This document shows positions 45,601-58,929 of a stretch of 64,000 nucleotides of DNA, piece by piece. Numbering within the stretch: the stretch's first letter is position 1; every line of letters begins with the position of its first letter. The notes beneath the pieces were generated by a model. The model was not told where the DNA came from. It made no database searches and saw only the letters and a program-made list of their open reading frames with translations. The stretch is from Aphelocoma coerulescens (lineage: Eukaryota > Chordata > Aves > Passeriformes > Corvidae), in contig NC_091013.1 of NCBI RefSeq assembly GCF_041296385.1, positions 6,400,001-6,464,000 of the forward strand, written 5' to 3'. Made by a program: the position numbers and the translations under genes.

Positions 45601-47696
45601 TCCAGAAGAAAACTATCTTTCTTAATTCACAAAAACTATCCTTTTTTTCATATCACACAAAAATTCTTACTAGAAGTTAAGCAGAAATAAAACCAAAAAT
45701 CAAGTAAACAAAAATTCCACACCATATACAAATTGTGGGGTTTTTTTTTCCTTCTAAGTGGTACCTGTCTCTGAAATTACTATACTGTCTTGGCCATCCT
45801 ACTCATCTCCTCTTTAGGAAAGACAGTGTGTTTGTCCATACCCTTTGCAATTGCCCAGCAGTGCTGCATTTCCACATTCCCTCTAATTCTCCTCTGAATG
45901 CAAACTACTCTTTCAACTTCCCTAGAGTATGGCTGCTCCACCAAAACACTTCTATCCCCACATTTTTACCCAAAGACTGCAACACACATGGCAAAACACA
46001 TGCAAACAAGCTGAAGTGGGAGCCTTGTTGTCCTCCAAGTGGCTTTCCAGCATCATCTGTAGAAAAAAGCTTCTTGACACACAGGGAAGTACAGGTACAT
46101 CAAGACAAGACTACTGGAAAATTACTGAAACCCACATACTGCAATTAATTCAACAGACCTTAATTATTGCAAACCCTCCTGAATAATACACCGTGCCACA
46201 ACTAGTTTGAAGGGAGTACTGTCCTGCGAAAGACAAACTGACAAAACACAACATTAAGTAACTCAAATCCTCTTCACTAATGATAGAATCTACAGTTTTG
46301 CAAACCAGGTATTTCTTCATCCATAAATAAACCTAGATCTCTTGGCAAAAGGGACTTCTGAACAACTAGTGCACCTCCAAGTTTGTCACATAAACAGCCA
46401 AGCAAATATCTAAACTGTGATCATTGCTAAGGGCATCTTTCCACTGAAACTTATAAAATTTCACTTGATGTAAACATCTTCATTTTTCACTTGATACAAA
46501 TATTCACAATAATTCAAGTATTTTAACAGGAAACAGCATTTTTCTGAAATTAATCAAGTGAGCAAAGGTGTTGTGCAACACCCAAGAGATTAAATTTACC
46601 TTGACAGACATTTTATAGAGATGATTCATCTAACCAAATTTAATACTCTCCCTACAGATTCCCTGAATGCTGTTAACAATCACAAAGCTTCTAATTTATT
46701 TTGTATGATACATGACTTCACGAAAAAACACCCTCCTGACTCCAAAGAGAAAGCCATACTTGAGACCGGACGCTTTTTAACTAAACCAATTTGTCCAACG
46801 TTTGCACAGAAACAGACAATCTTTTCAGAGATCACCTAGCCCAACTCTCTGCTGAAGGAAGGGACAACTAGAGCACTCCAAGGATGAAGTCCCGTTGAGT
46901 TTCAACTGCCTCCAAGGTGGGCAACCTTCTCCACTGCTCCATCACCTTCACAATTAAATAAATAAATACATTTTCATGTGTTTAAAAGGAATTTTGTGTT
47001 TTCTATTTGTGCCTGCTGCTTTTCCTTCTTTCACTAGGCACCACCTAGAAGACTCTGGCTCTGTTTATTTGTAAAACTGGGTAAGACACTCCTGAGCCTT
47101 CTCTTCTCCAGGCTGAAGAACCCCAGCTCTCTCAGCCCTCCACTCCTTGTATGAGAGAGGTTCCATGCCCTTAAACAGCCCCATGACCCTTCACTGGACT
47201 TGCTCCACTATCTCCCCACTATTCTAGTCAGGAGCCCAGCACTAGACCCAGAACTCCACATGCATCACACCAAGGCTCAGTAGAGAGGAAGGATCACCCC
47301 TCAGCTTGGTGGCCATGCTCTGCCTTATGCAGCCCAGGATGCCACTGGCTGCCTCTGCTGGCTCATCGCCAGCTCACACACCAGGACCCCCAGGGCCTTT
47401 CCTGCAAAGCTGCTTTCCAGCCTCCAGGCCGTGCTGGTGCACTGGGTTGCTCCTCCAGAGATAAAGGACTTGGCCTCTGTGGAACACCACGAGGCTCCTG
47501 GGGGCCTTTTGGCTCCCTCTGGACAGCAGCACAACTGTGTCATCTCTTCCCAGTTTGGTACCCTCTGTAGCCCTGCTGAAGGTGCACTCTACCCCACAAC
47601 ACAGGTCATTAACCCAAGGTGCTAAAGAGCACTGGCCCCACTCTCAACCCATTGGGTAAACCACTAATAGCTGGCCTCCAGCTGGACTTTGTGATA

Positions 47697-48248
47697 TGTC
47701 CTGGTTTTGGCTGGAATATAGTTCATTTTCTTCTTAGTAGCTGGCACAGTGTTGTGCTTTGGATTTAGGATGGGAATAATGTAAACACACAGCTGTTTTA
47801 GTTGTTACTGAGTGACGTTTGCCCTAAGTCAAGACTTTTCAGTGTCGCAGGGAGGCAGACGGCTTGGGACAGCTAATCCAAACTGGGCAAAGAGATATCC
47901 CATACCATACAAAGTCATGTCCAGTATATAAGCACAGAGGAGTTGCCAGGAGGGGCCAGGCAGAGACCACTCAGTGGGTGGTAAGCAATTGTATTGTTCA
48001 GTGCTTGAGTATCTTGGGTTTTTGCTTTCTCTCTCTCCTTTTTGTTAAAATCTTTATTAGTGTTAATATTACCATTAGTATTACTGTGTTTTAATTCGTT
48101 TCACTTTATAAACTGTTCTTATCTCAGCCCAAATGGTTTTACCCTTCGTTTTTCCCCGATTCCTCTTCCCTTCCCACCAGGGGAAAGGAGGTAGTAAGGC
48201 AAGTGGCTGTGTGGTACTGAAGTTGCCATCTGGGATCTGACCATGACA
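47697..48248 (+). mobile_element. Solo LTR of an endogenous retrovirus, inserted in CR1
   Basis: The 552 bp element begins tgtcctggttttggctggaa and ends gggatctgaccatgaca, giving the canonical TG...CA ends. It carries a TATA box (tatataag, 47925-47932) followed by a T-rich R/U5-like stretch, and resembles LTRs abundant in bird genomes. No primer-binding site, gag, pol or env sequence adjoins it, so it is a solo LTR left by recombination between two LTRs. Flanks gata (47693-47696) and gatg (48249-48252) look like a 4 bp target duplication with one mismatch; removing one copy restores continuous CR1 sequence of expected length. A 4 bp duplication favours an ERV1-like class, but this is inference. 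Confidence 0.88.
47925..47932 (+). promoter_or_regulatory. TATA box of the solo LTR
   Basis: Tatataag lies about 230 bp from the LTR start, a normal place for the U3/R promoter of a retroviral LTR. It would drive transcription on the plus strand, antisense to KDM6A. Activity is unknown. Confidence 0.6.
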
Positions 48249-48289
48249 GATGATGATCACAATCCTCTGAGCCCAGGTGAGCCAGTTTT

Positions 48290-49250
48290 CCATCTACCAC
48301 ACTGACCACTTATCTAGTCTGTATTTCATCAGTATGTCTGTGAGCATATCATGGGAGACAGTGTAGAAAGCCTTCCTAGAGTAAATACAAACAGTATCTG
48401 TGGCTCTCACCCCCTCCACCAAGTTACTCATTGTGTTGCAAACAGCTATAAGGTTCATCAAGCATTATTTCTCCTTCATAAATTCGTGGTGATTACTTCC
48501 AGTGACTTGCCTGCCCTGAATGTGCTGGAAACAGTTTCCAGGATAATTTGCTCTATCACCTTTGCAAGGATGGGGGTGAAGCTGACCCGCCGTAGCTCCC
48601 TGGATCATTCTTGTCATTCTTAAGAGCAGGAGTGACATTTGCTTTCTTCCAGGCCTCAGAAACCTTCCCCATGACCATGACCTTTCTAGGATAATTAAAA
48701 GTGGTCTCACAGTGACAGAGATGAGCTCCCTCAGCACTCACTGCTGTATCCCATCAGGTCCCACGGACTTGTATGTATTTGTTTGTTTAAATGTTCCCAA
48801 ACTTGATCCTCATCTATTGAGAGCAAGTCTTCCTGGGTCCAGACTTGCCAACTGGTCTCAAGGGCATTGGAATCCTGAAGGTGAGTCCTACCAGTAGAGG
48901 TGAAGAAGGCTAATATTAAGTACCTCAGTGTTTTCCATATCCCTTTGTCATTTGCCTTATTTAGCAGCAGACTTACATATTCTTTCATCTTCCTTTTGCT
49001 GCTGATACACTTGCAGAAGCTTTCTTATTGCCCTTCACATCCCTCACCAAATTCAACTCCATGTGGGCTTTGCCTTTCCTTATGTGATCCCTGGATGCTG
49101 GGATGGTATCTCGGTATTCCTCCAGAGTCACCGATCCTTGCTCCTGCCTGTTTCTTCTGTATGTTTCCTTTTTATGCCTGAGTTTTGTCAGGAGCATCCT
49201 AATTACCCATGCATGATTCTTTTCCTTTTTACCCAACTTCCTTCAAGTCA
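48290..49250 (-). pseudogene. CR1 ORF2 reverse-transcriptase remnant
   Basis: Minus-strand pieces in different frames match the CR1 RT region in the right order: EEYRDTIPASRDHIRKGKAH and MELNLVRDVKGNKK (about 48985-49236), EDLLSIDEDQVWEHLNKQ (about 48731-48988) and WKKANVTPALKNDKNDPGSY (about 48556-48741). The frames change between pieces, so several frameshifts separate them and no functional protein can be made. This is the N-terminal half of the RT domain; the following part lies beyond the LTR insertion. Confidence 0.88.
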
Positions 49251-50928
49251 GGATGAACTGTTCTTGAAAACAAACGTTATCACATGCACAGAAAAAGAGA
49301 TTCCCTCATCATGGTGTGCTGTAGGCACTTCCTTATTTTGCCAATACGCTTGAGGTGGGGCCCAAATACTGATCAGCACAAGCAAATTAAATACTGAGCA
49401 GGTCTTCTCAACCTCTGCTTTTCTTTGATGAGTACTGCTCTTATTTCATACTCACTAAAGGATTCACCTTTCCTCTTTCCCATGTAGATACAGTGAACTC
49501 ACAAAAGCTATTAGATCTCCTCACTAATGTTTACAAAGTACAGAAATTAATGCTGCTTCACATGTACACACAAACATTACTGAAACATCTCTTTTGGATT
49601 ATGGCATCTGGACAGTTTATTGAAATGTTTTATTCTCCTTCATACAGCAAATGATCATCATCATTTATATCCATCACCTTCAAAACATTTTATGAAGTAG
49701 AACTACTAGTATGGAATTTTCTGTCCTTGATTCACCATTTTTCCAACCCGTTCCAGCAAGAATAGGAATCCCACTGAGTTGACAAGTAGCCCCATTATTT
49801 CCCTGTCAGTTTCTCACTGCTGGAGAATCACTAGTGCTGGAAAAAAGCCTTGCTATCATTAATTACACAGCTGCTCTTCCTCACACACTCCATAAAAAAT
49901 GGGAGTGGACAAGCTGAATATACCAAGGCATGAATGACTATAAAGAGATTCAAATACACACAAACAGACCAGCAAAAACCAAAGGAAAATAATCACATAA
50001 AATTAAATGACAAAACCCTGTATGGTTGTTCCCCTTGAATCATAAGCCACATTGTGATGGGCAGTAACAAAACCCAGCTGAATCTGGAACTCTGCTTAAT
50101 GGAAAAATTCAAAGGTTAATTTTTAACCAAGTCTCCTAGGATTGCTGTTGCTGCTTTTATGTTGTTCTTTCCAGCTGAGTAAGTCTTGAACCTGTTAGCT
50201 GCCTTCAAATGAGTTTTAGAGAAACCAAGACTTCTCAAAGATGAAAAACTGGAGGAAGGTCACTGAAAATGACTGTTGGGTAGGAAAAAGAGCCCCCCAA
50301 ACCAAGGCCTACTTTCAGAAAGCACACAGAGCTAAATTACTCTCTCCTCTTTGGGAAGAGACACTTAGTCCATTAGCACAGCTTTAAATCAAGCATGTGC
50401 TTTTCCTGCTCAGAGATGCCGTAGGAAACAAGATGTCATTCAGGATGCTTCACTAGGAAAACCAGAGGAATTTCAGTTTGTGTGTGCTTAAGTGGGAGAA
50501 GGAAGGACAGGAGGTGTGAAAGGACAACAGACACCAGCTCGTCATTGCCCAGGCTTCATTAGCTCCAGCATAAAAACAGTTTGTTCTGTAAACTGCAAAC
50601 TGAACAAAATCCCACATTTGGAACAAAATTCTGAGTATCAGCTTTAGAAAAAAAACTCCCTAGCTGTTTTGATTTTGACTTTATTTTTACATTAATCAGG
50701 AACATCTTAAAAATGAAAGTGTTATCCGATAGCATATTTTTGGGTATGTATTTAATGTATTCTTACAAATGTATCAAAAATTTAAACAAGAATGTGTCAA
50801 TTTTTCAAAGGTTTGTTTCAAGTACTGAAATGCAAGATCATTGATTAATGGTTGCTAGTTAGGGATCAATCAATTATTACTGAAAATGATTGTCCAATTA
50901 AGACTGTAGTTGGTTAAGTAGTGATGGC

Positions 50929-50949
50929 TAATTGGTGTTCTAATTGGTG
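50929..50949. repeat. Short taattggtg direct repeat
   Basis: Taattggtg occurs at 50929-50937 and 50941-50949 (period 12) within an AT-rich stretch from 50830 that repeats attg/caat words. It may be the edge of an unrecognised old repeat. Confidence 0.5.
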
Positions 50950-53900
50950 ATTTGCTGTTTTATTTGTTAGAATGTACAAATACTTAAAATGGGATACAAG
51001 AGCCAAGGCAGCAGGCCCACATGACAGGCAGCTGGGGGAGCAGACTGGATGGCCAGCAGCCAAGAGTGGAGCGAAGCAGCTGGGCAGCCCACCAACCATT
51101 CCCACAGAGCATTTCAATTCCATCAAATCATCATTTCTTAACAGAAAATTGTACCTCAGTAAATTTTCAGCCCACTCTGTGAATATATAGACTAGTGAGT
51201 TTAAGAGCCACCGGTTTCTAAAGGCAAAACAAACAACAAAAAAATACAAACAAGCCAAATGACAGGACACTTCTTTTACCCTCCCCATCTCTGCTTATTC
51301 TGCACTGCAGCTCTTTCCTCATCTGCTCCAGAGCTCAAATTGCTTTCCTCCCTCACTAATCCCTCCTCTCCTTACCATTGCACCACTCCTGCTGTACCTG
51401 ATTTTACTTAATTACTTCTGTCAACAGTTTCATTTCTGAAAAATTAACTCTGAAAAACTGCAAATGGAAACACCACGACTGTCCTGGATCAGGAACTGAA
51501 CCATTTTTAAATCCACTAGCATTTCTTCATTTCTCACTACCACCTCACCTTACTAAGTAAGAAAGCTGGTAGCTTTTAAAATCTTTTCCTCTGGGGCAGT
51601 TTATTCCTAAACTCAGCTGACAGCCTGAAGGAGGAAGGACAAGAGGACAAGAAGAGGGCAAATTAACCAACGCCATCACACAGGGATTTTCTCCTCCCCT
51701 GGTAATTCAAAGTACTTTTGAAAGACTCTAGAGAGTTCTTATTTAAAGACACCTTACTGAGTTCCACAAATTAATTTTACATTATAATTGCTGTTCCTCA
51801 GTGTGAGTGGACACCCCCTTACTCTTCAAGAGTCAGGAGAATCCCTTTCTAACCTGTCTCCATGGCAGGTGCAGATTCACCCTCCCTCCTGTCTGTCTCC
51901 TCTGCACAAAGTTCTTGGATATGCTTTTGTGATTTATCTGAAATTTCATTCTGCTGTTCTGCTTTAGAGAGGAGGATGACTGGATTCTAGCAAAATGTCA
52001 CACTGAACTATACTTATCCTTTATGTAAGACCATCCTTTCCAGTACAGGCTTCTATACTGTTCTTTATTAAAGCAAATACTGTTTGGGCTTCTAACTTTT
52101 TCTTCATACTCTACTTTTTCTGATACTCAGGCCAGTGCCCTCAAGACTGTGAGCTGTGAGATGGTGGATACAAATACTTTCAAATGCTACTGTTTAAAAA
52201 TATGAACATGTCATATGAAACTCCACTTGCTACCATAATTCTCCAAAATCTTTTTCTGTACTTTAAATTTGTATCACTTAACACACAAAATTTATCTTCT
52301 CCTTCAGAAAATAAATACTCACTTTTACTTCCAAACATTAAAATCATTAAATCATTATACCAGTCCCACATTTACAACTTTTCCATGACACTGTCTAATA
52401 TACACCAATTTACATTCATTTTCTTAGATCAAAAATGTGTGGTTTTTCTTTCCCATCTTTTCTGAATATGTGATTACTCTACAATGCAATTTGAATCTAC
52501 CTTCTTATTTAAAGTAACATTTTAAAAAATACTTTACAGCTTTCTTACACTTTCTTTTAAAGTCCAGTTGTCTACTACCATGCAATTTCAGGACCATTCC
52601 TTAATTGCAGATATCAAAGATGAAGTAAATCACACTCACAGAAAGACAGGTCCAGGGCAGGAAGACAATCATGTGAGCAGCTTCATAAACCTGGAATTGT
52701 CACCTTGTGGTCACTTAGCAGATCTCGAAATGGGGAAGCATAATCATCCTACCCTGAAATTATCGATCTCTTTGCAGTACATTGCTTAACAAAAGAAGAA
52801 ACCTCTCTCAAACCTACAGGAGAACAAGGACTAACAGAGGAAGATTATGGGAATTAAGGGTATCCAAGTACTGCTCTGCCAGAAAGAATTCCCCACATAA
52901 AATATAAAAAATTTACTCCTTGGGAGATAAACTGTAGCCATAGAATGCCACTCTGATAGACAGGGAACACGGCAGGCAGGGAGCCTAAAGAGACTCTTCA
53001 TGATCAACATCAGGGCAAAGAAGAGAAGGCACATTCATTTTCTGGAAGGTCCAATTTGTTCCTAATGTCTTGCAGAATCATTTAGGCCAAGGAGTTTTGT
53101 GCTACTCCACTCTTTTTGACATGTTTTCAGTATGACATGTGACCCTGTTCTAAAACTCAAACACATCCACTTTAGGATGGGCTTTAGGCAGTCCTGGCCA
53201 TATTTAATTGTTTAAGGTTGTAATTACTTATCTGATTTTACCATATTCTACTTCTCAGTGTCTCTTAATAATTCATTACATCTCTCAAGCACTTTTAAAC
53301 CTCTTTAGTGCCTTCACTATGTGCCTAGCCTCCAACAAATACTTTTCAGGCCTAAAATTCAGATCCTTTTCAGTAAACAAAGAGAAATCTTGAGCTAACA
53401 ATCTGTTTCAGTCCTGTCTTATTTACCTGCATTTAAGTGAAGTGAGAGTTTCTGTACCAAGGATTTTGCCTTAACATGGCTTTATAAGATCCATCACTTT
53501 CTTACAGCCACCCCACCCTTCATTCTATGTTTTTAGAAGCCAAATCTACCAAAGTGCCTGAGCAGAAAATGAATGCTTCTGGATTTAGCTGGGTTTGATA
53601 GCCCAGACCAGTGAATTGTTTTTCACCTCACACTTGACTGACACAACACAAACATGCAGTTTTTTTCCACCTGAGACAGAGTAATCCCTTGTCGACATGG
53701 CAAATTATTTGGGACATTCTTCCCAATAATTACAAAACTGTCAACCACCTTCTTTTCATAGCCAGAACAATGAGTCACCGTGGAAAAAATAGGTGCTTCA
53801 AGACACTGCTCCAATACCTCAGTGATTCCCTGTGTTCCGGACATGTAACAAAGTCCTAGCCCTGGCACTTGCTCCTGAACTTCAATCACCAAAACACACA

Positions 53901-55661
53901 CATCTCCCAGTCTGTATGTACAGGCTGCAAGACTAAGAATACACAACCAGAATTCCAGAGGAATACAAAAATTCAAGGTTCAGAGAGGTTAGTTAACAGG
54001 GAGCACAGAAAGATGCCACAGGAATTAGGAGTTACATGTCTAGCAAAACACTAGAATTAGGACAATCACTGAACAGTAGCATTTTTGAAAAATTCCAAAA
54101 ATATCTGTTGCATCCTTTTAGAGACATTTTTATTGTGTACTGTTTTTCCAATCAGCGCTTAATATTTATTCTCAGTTTCAGACAAGTTGCCTTCCTGTGA
54201 CAGCACCCATCTGGGTTTGTCTTGACCTCACAAATGACATTCATCATCTGTTTGTTTCCATTTGCTCTTTAATGAAAGCCCTGGTCACAAAAATCACCAT
54301 CAAAAGCAGCAACTACAGGTTCTCCCTCTATAAAAGACAGCATTACAGCCAAGGTGATCCAGGAGAGACTCTCAAGGAATCTGTCTGACAACAATGCAAA
54401 GGGAAGAAAGTTTAGGAGAGAAAAAGGCTGACATTCCTCTGACTCTCACTCATCCTGAGTGAAATGAAGTGCCTTCAAGACAAGCTTTTCTTGCATGATT
54501 CAGACAGAGGGCTCTGTTTGCCCAGATTTTGAGACCAAAACCAGAACTGAGACAGGATTATAACACTCTATTATGAGCTAGATGGAAGATGTCATTTATA
54601 TTACTGTATTTTTATGGATTTCAGGGGGAGAGAAGAGATAGTGTACTGAAATTCTTGAATTCTTGTATAGCTTCACTGAGTAATTCTGCTCCAGACAACA
54701 TCCAATGGTTGCATTTAATCAGAAAATCATCCTTCCTGTCCAAAAGGTAAAGACACCATCACTAAATGGAAACACAACTCCCAATAGGTGATCCTGGAGG
54801 GAAGGGACAGGGTATCATACAATTCAGAAGTAACACTGACCTTTTAAAATGTTGCTGCTACATGTAACTTCATTCATTTTTCTATCATTATTTTAAGCCT
54901 CCCCCTCACAAGAATACCCTTCCAACCTCCAGTGATTTGTGGTTCCAAGGTTTCTAAAGCCAGACAAAATATCTTCGTATTTAATTGCTTTTAATGGATT
55001 TTTCTTCCCTGAAAGCTGCTTTTTGAAAAAATTAAAACACTGTGAGCCTGCAGCATTCTGCAAAACTAATGCAACTTTCCACACACAGTGATACAAAACC
55101 CTCTGGAAGATGCAGTAGGCATGAATTTCCTGCAGCAGTTGACAACAGGAAACACAGAAAATATCAGCAGCACCAGCCTCGTGTAAAGACATTCTCCCTT
55201 TTGTGTCACCTCTATGGGTTTTCATCCCTTAGCTTTAATAAAATATTTCAAAATTATAATCAGCTTATCATCTTCTTTCCTTTCTAAACTGCAGCTATGA
55301 CTGAAACCCATTTCCCTTTCCACAGGGCTTACCAGGATTGGAATCAGATTTTTCAGCTTGTTTTCAGAAGAAGTTCATCAAGTTTTGATTACATCATTAG
55401 GATACCTGGAAACGGATCTGTGCCTGATCCCAATAATCAAGAGTCCAACAGGTGAATAAATGAAATGGAACCCAATTTTCTTTGCATAGAGAGAAAAACG
55501 AGACCTGAAGTATTTTCAGGAAACATGTTAAACAGCATCAGTGTAGTTATGATGTCTGCAAATTCAGCTTTATTGCTGTTTTTCTGATGACCCTGAGAAT
55601 TCTGAAGAGTCTAAATCAATGTTTCAAGAAGAAAAATACTGAGTAAAACCTAATCCAAAAA

Positions 55662-55681
55662 GAATGAATGAATGAATGAAG
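55662..55681. repeat. (AATG)n microsatellite
   Basis: About four and a half uninterrupted gaat/aatg tetranucleotide units end the line of A-rich sequence before gaaagaagga. It is a simple repeat. Confidence 0.85.
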
Positions 55682-58600
55682 AAAGAAGGAAAATAGCTAC
55701 ATTTGTTTCAGAGCACAATCATGCTCAAACACTAACCTAAAACCATTTTCAATTGTCTGCCTTGTCTTCAAAGCATGAACTTATTTGCCTCACACAGGGT
55801 AGTCACAGACTCTTTAAGGAGACCCCAAGCTCTTTGTCTCCCAATCTTCCCACCTGCTGCCTTCTCCATCTATTTGCACTAGATCCAGTCACACTTCCAC
55901 CACTCCTCTCCCACCCAACACCCACCACATGCAAGAGGCTGAATCTGCATCCTTCAGAAAAGGAGGAAAGGATGAAGCTCAATACTTTAATTAGGTGTAT
56001 GCTTGAAAGAGTATTTAAAAAACCAGAACTGAGATGCCAGTTCCGGAGAGAGCAAACTCAAAAGCAGAATTTGCAAAATAAAGCAATTCTTTGCTTCTAA
56101 AACTCAGCAACTATTTCCTCTTTTTAAAGAATGGACCTTAAAATGTAAAAGATTCATTTCTGAAGAAAAGCCATTCATTAATGAGACACTGTCTCTAGTT
56201 ATAGATCAAACTACAAACTAGAAATATGAAAACCAGGGTGACGTGTTTTGTTTTAACCTTTTCCATGCAAGGAATGAGCAATCCTACAGAGCACCAAGTC
56301 ACTGTGCCATTACTGTGGCTTCTGCAAACAACACACTTTGGAAAAAGCATCACAAGCATTTCCAAAATAATTGTTTATATTTAGAAAAAGAGATGTTTGG
56401 CCATTCGACATTATCAACATTCAAGTATTAATTCCTGCCTGCTAGAGATGTGTCCCCTGTTCGAGTCAGAATGTTCTACTCAACTAAAAATGCCTCTCTC
56501 TGAGCATTCTGAATTGATGAGTTTCTCCACTGCCACACTTCAGCACATCTAATATTTCAGCATCCTGAATCCTCATCCCAGAGACTGAAGAAGGGAAGCA
56601 TGCTATTAATCTAAATACTAGCACATGAATGATGACAGTTTTTATTCTGCACAAAGGAAACTTCTGCAGCAGGAGAATTCAACGTGCATAAAAAGCTTTT
56701 CTAAAGAGACTTTTCCATCAATCCTGATGATACTTGTGTTATTTCCACTCAGGGTGCTTGGGCTTCTAGACAGAGATCACACATACAGAGGGACAAGAAG
56801 AGCATTCCTGCTGAATTTCCAGGGTGAAGTCTCCGCTAGATAACATAATGAACATCATCTGGATACAAATGCCATTTTTCAGGGTGAGCAGAGTGTTTCC
56901 TCTGAGATTCTGTCTTGTCTCTTCCTCCTCCTGACCCCAGCAAATTTTTCCCCAAAGCACATTATTTCCTCTTTAACATTTTCAGTGTATTACTGATTTG
57001 TCAGAGTTCTGAGTTCTCATAAATCCATTGCTTAAAAGGGATGAGTAGCTTAATGAATGAATGCACACTAAAAAAAAACAGAACTGCAGACATTGAAATA
57101 ATATATTTTTTCTAATTTAGGGCAAAATATTTCTAATGACAGAGCAACACAAGTGCTCCGTAAAAACATTTAGAGCTTGTTGGGACCCAAACAGGTGCAT
57201 GGTTTTTATGGGCAGAGAGGGATTCCTTTGTTTTGTGCGACGACAATTTAAAGAAATAGACACTAAAAAAAGCTAATTTATCAAATTTATCATGAGGTCA
57301 AAGACAACATGTCAAAATTCATTAATTAAATTTGCCAATCTTATTCTAAGACTACACCTCATCTTGATTCCTTTCAAGGAGAGGGAAAACACCCTCCTGT
57401 CATAATTTCATTCCATAATTCATCTAGTAAGAGGTAATTATTAGATCCTTGTACAGTTTTCCTCTACACAAACTTGGATATGCTGCATTATTTGTCTGCA
57501 TTAACAATTACATTGTTTTGATGGGACTACCTAAGAATTCTCTGTGTTTTAGCTGACAGAGGGACTGAATTTCAGACACACACACCCCCACATCTCCCCC
57601 AGAATACACAAAACCCAAACCTGCAACTCTTCAGATTACTCCTTAAGAAATATCTGGATAAATGTATGTTCTCTTCTAAACTAGAAATCAGTTGTGCTTT
57701 CCTCTAATTAAACAGCATGAAATAACAACACATTTTCTTCTTATTCTTTCTTGCTGGCATTAATTTAACATCATGTTTTATTAAAAAAAAAAATTTCTTC
57801 TTTCAACTTGTCTGCTTTACTGACTTTCAAAAAATTGCATTTGTTTTTAGCATGCAATATTAAAACATCTTTTTCTGAAACGCAAATACAGTTATTAATT
57901 TGTTCCAATTTTTGTGCATTTTATAGACAACTAAGTTACTGGCAACACAATCTCATTACCTTTCCAGCATTCCAGACTTTCCCTTTATATTAATAAATTT
58001 CTCTGAAGTATTTTGAAGGCATATGCCTAATTCCTTTAACCTTAAGAGACAGAATCCCAGTCATGATAAACACAGTTTGAATTTAGAAATCCCAATTTTT
58101 TCACGTCACAGATTAATCACACTAACTGATCACACCTATGGGATGCTGAAATAACCCCACTTACAGTGTTACCAAAGCTACCAAGCATTTCAATAAAGAA
58201 AAGAGATTATATGGTGCACAATTCACAAATTTAGCCCTTCATTTAGCAGTCTTCATAATCCAGATTTCTCTTGGGTCTTCTTCTTTTAACAACTTTTCTA
58301 CATTTTCCAATCTTCTTAAATGCAATTTCCATTCACCACAACAGACTAAAGGGACAAACTCATGATCTAAACATATTAACAACCTTTAAAAATCTGTTAT
58401 TATGCTGATGCTATAACTGCATTTTATTTTTCTCACTCTTTTTGTTCTGCCAGTACATCTTGGGATCAGAAAATTTTCACCAGAACTGCTTTCATCCACT
58501 GCACCCCCCATACCTAATTATTATGGAAAATATGCCCTCTTTTATTTTTCATCAGCATTGCAGTAAAAGACTCTGTGTACTTGCTAGATCCTGTATTACT

Positions 58601-58929
58601 GTAAACCCCTTTATTTTGTGACAGTAAATTGTTAAGTTATCACCATCTGCAGTAACAGCTATACACATAAAAAAATCTTTGTTGTTTAATTACTAAGAGT
58701 GGAGTTTTGGTCATCTTAACTCACTCCTCCCCTTCCCCAGGGGCTCTCCAGCAAGGTCAGGGCACAAAACTCATTTTTACCAATTGAAGCCCTGCTACTG
58801 TCATTTCCTCCACTCTAAACATCCATAATTTTTATTATCTGCTTATCTAGCTCCCTGAGTGATCCTCAGTGCTTCACTCAAGCTTCTTATTCCTTCCTCA
58901 GAAGAGAGGCCATCCAGGCCTTTGATGGA

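Larger units (their letters stand above)
46815..49270 (-). mobile_element. CR1 LINE, about 1.9 kb net, split by an LTR
   Basis: Read from low to high coordinates this is the reverse complement of CR1: a 3' end with gagatcacctagcccaactc, the ttctcttctccaggctgaag block near 47100, the gctttccagcctccaggcc segment, then after the LTR the tcacaatcctctgagccc segment (48256 onward) and reverse-transcriptase coding DNA up to about 49250. It is on the minus strand, sense to KDM6A. It is decayed throughout; the region equivalent to the FADD catalytic motif (about 47550-47580) is altered and frame-shifted. An AT-rich stretch near 46955-47000 is not typical CR1 and may be a small insertion. The 5' boundary is approximate. 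Confidence 0.9.
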
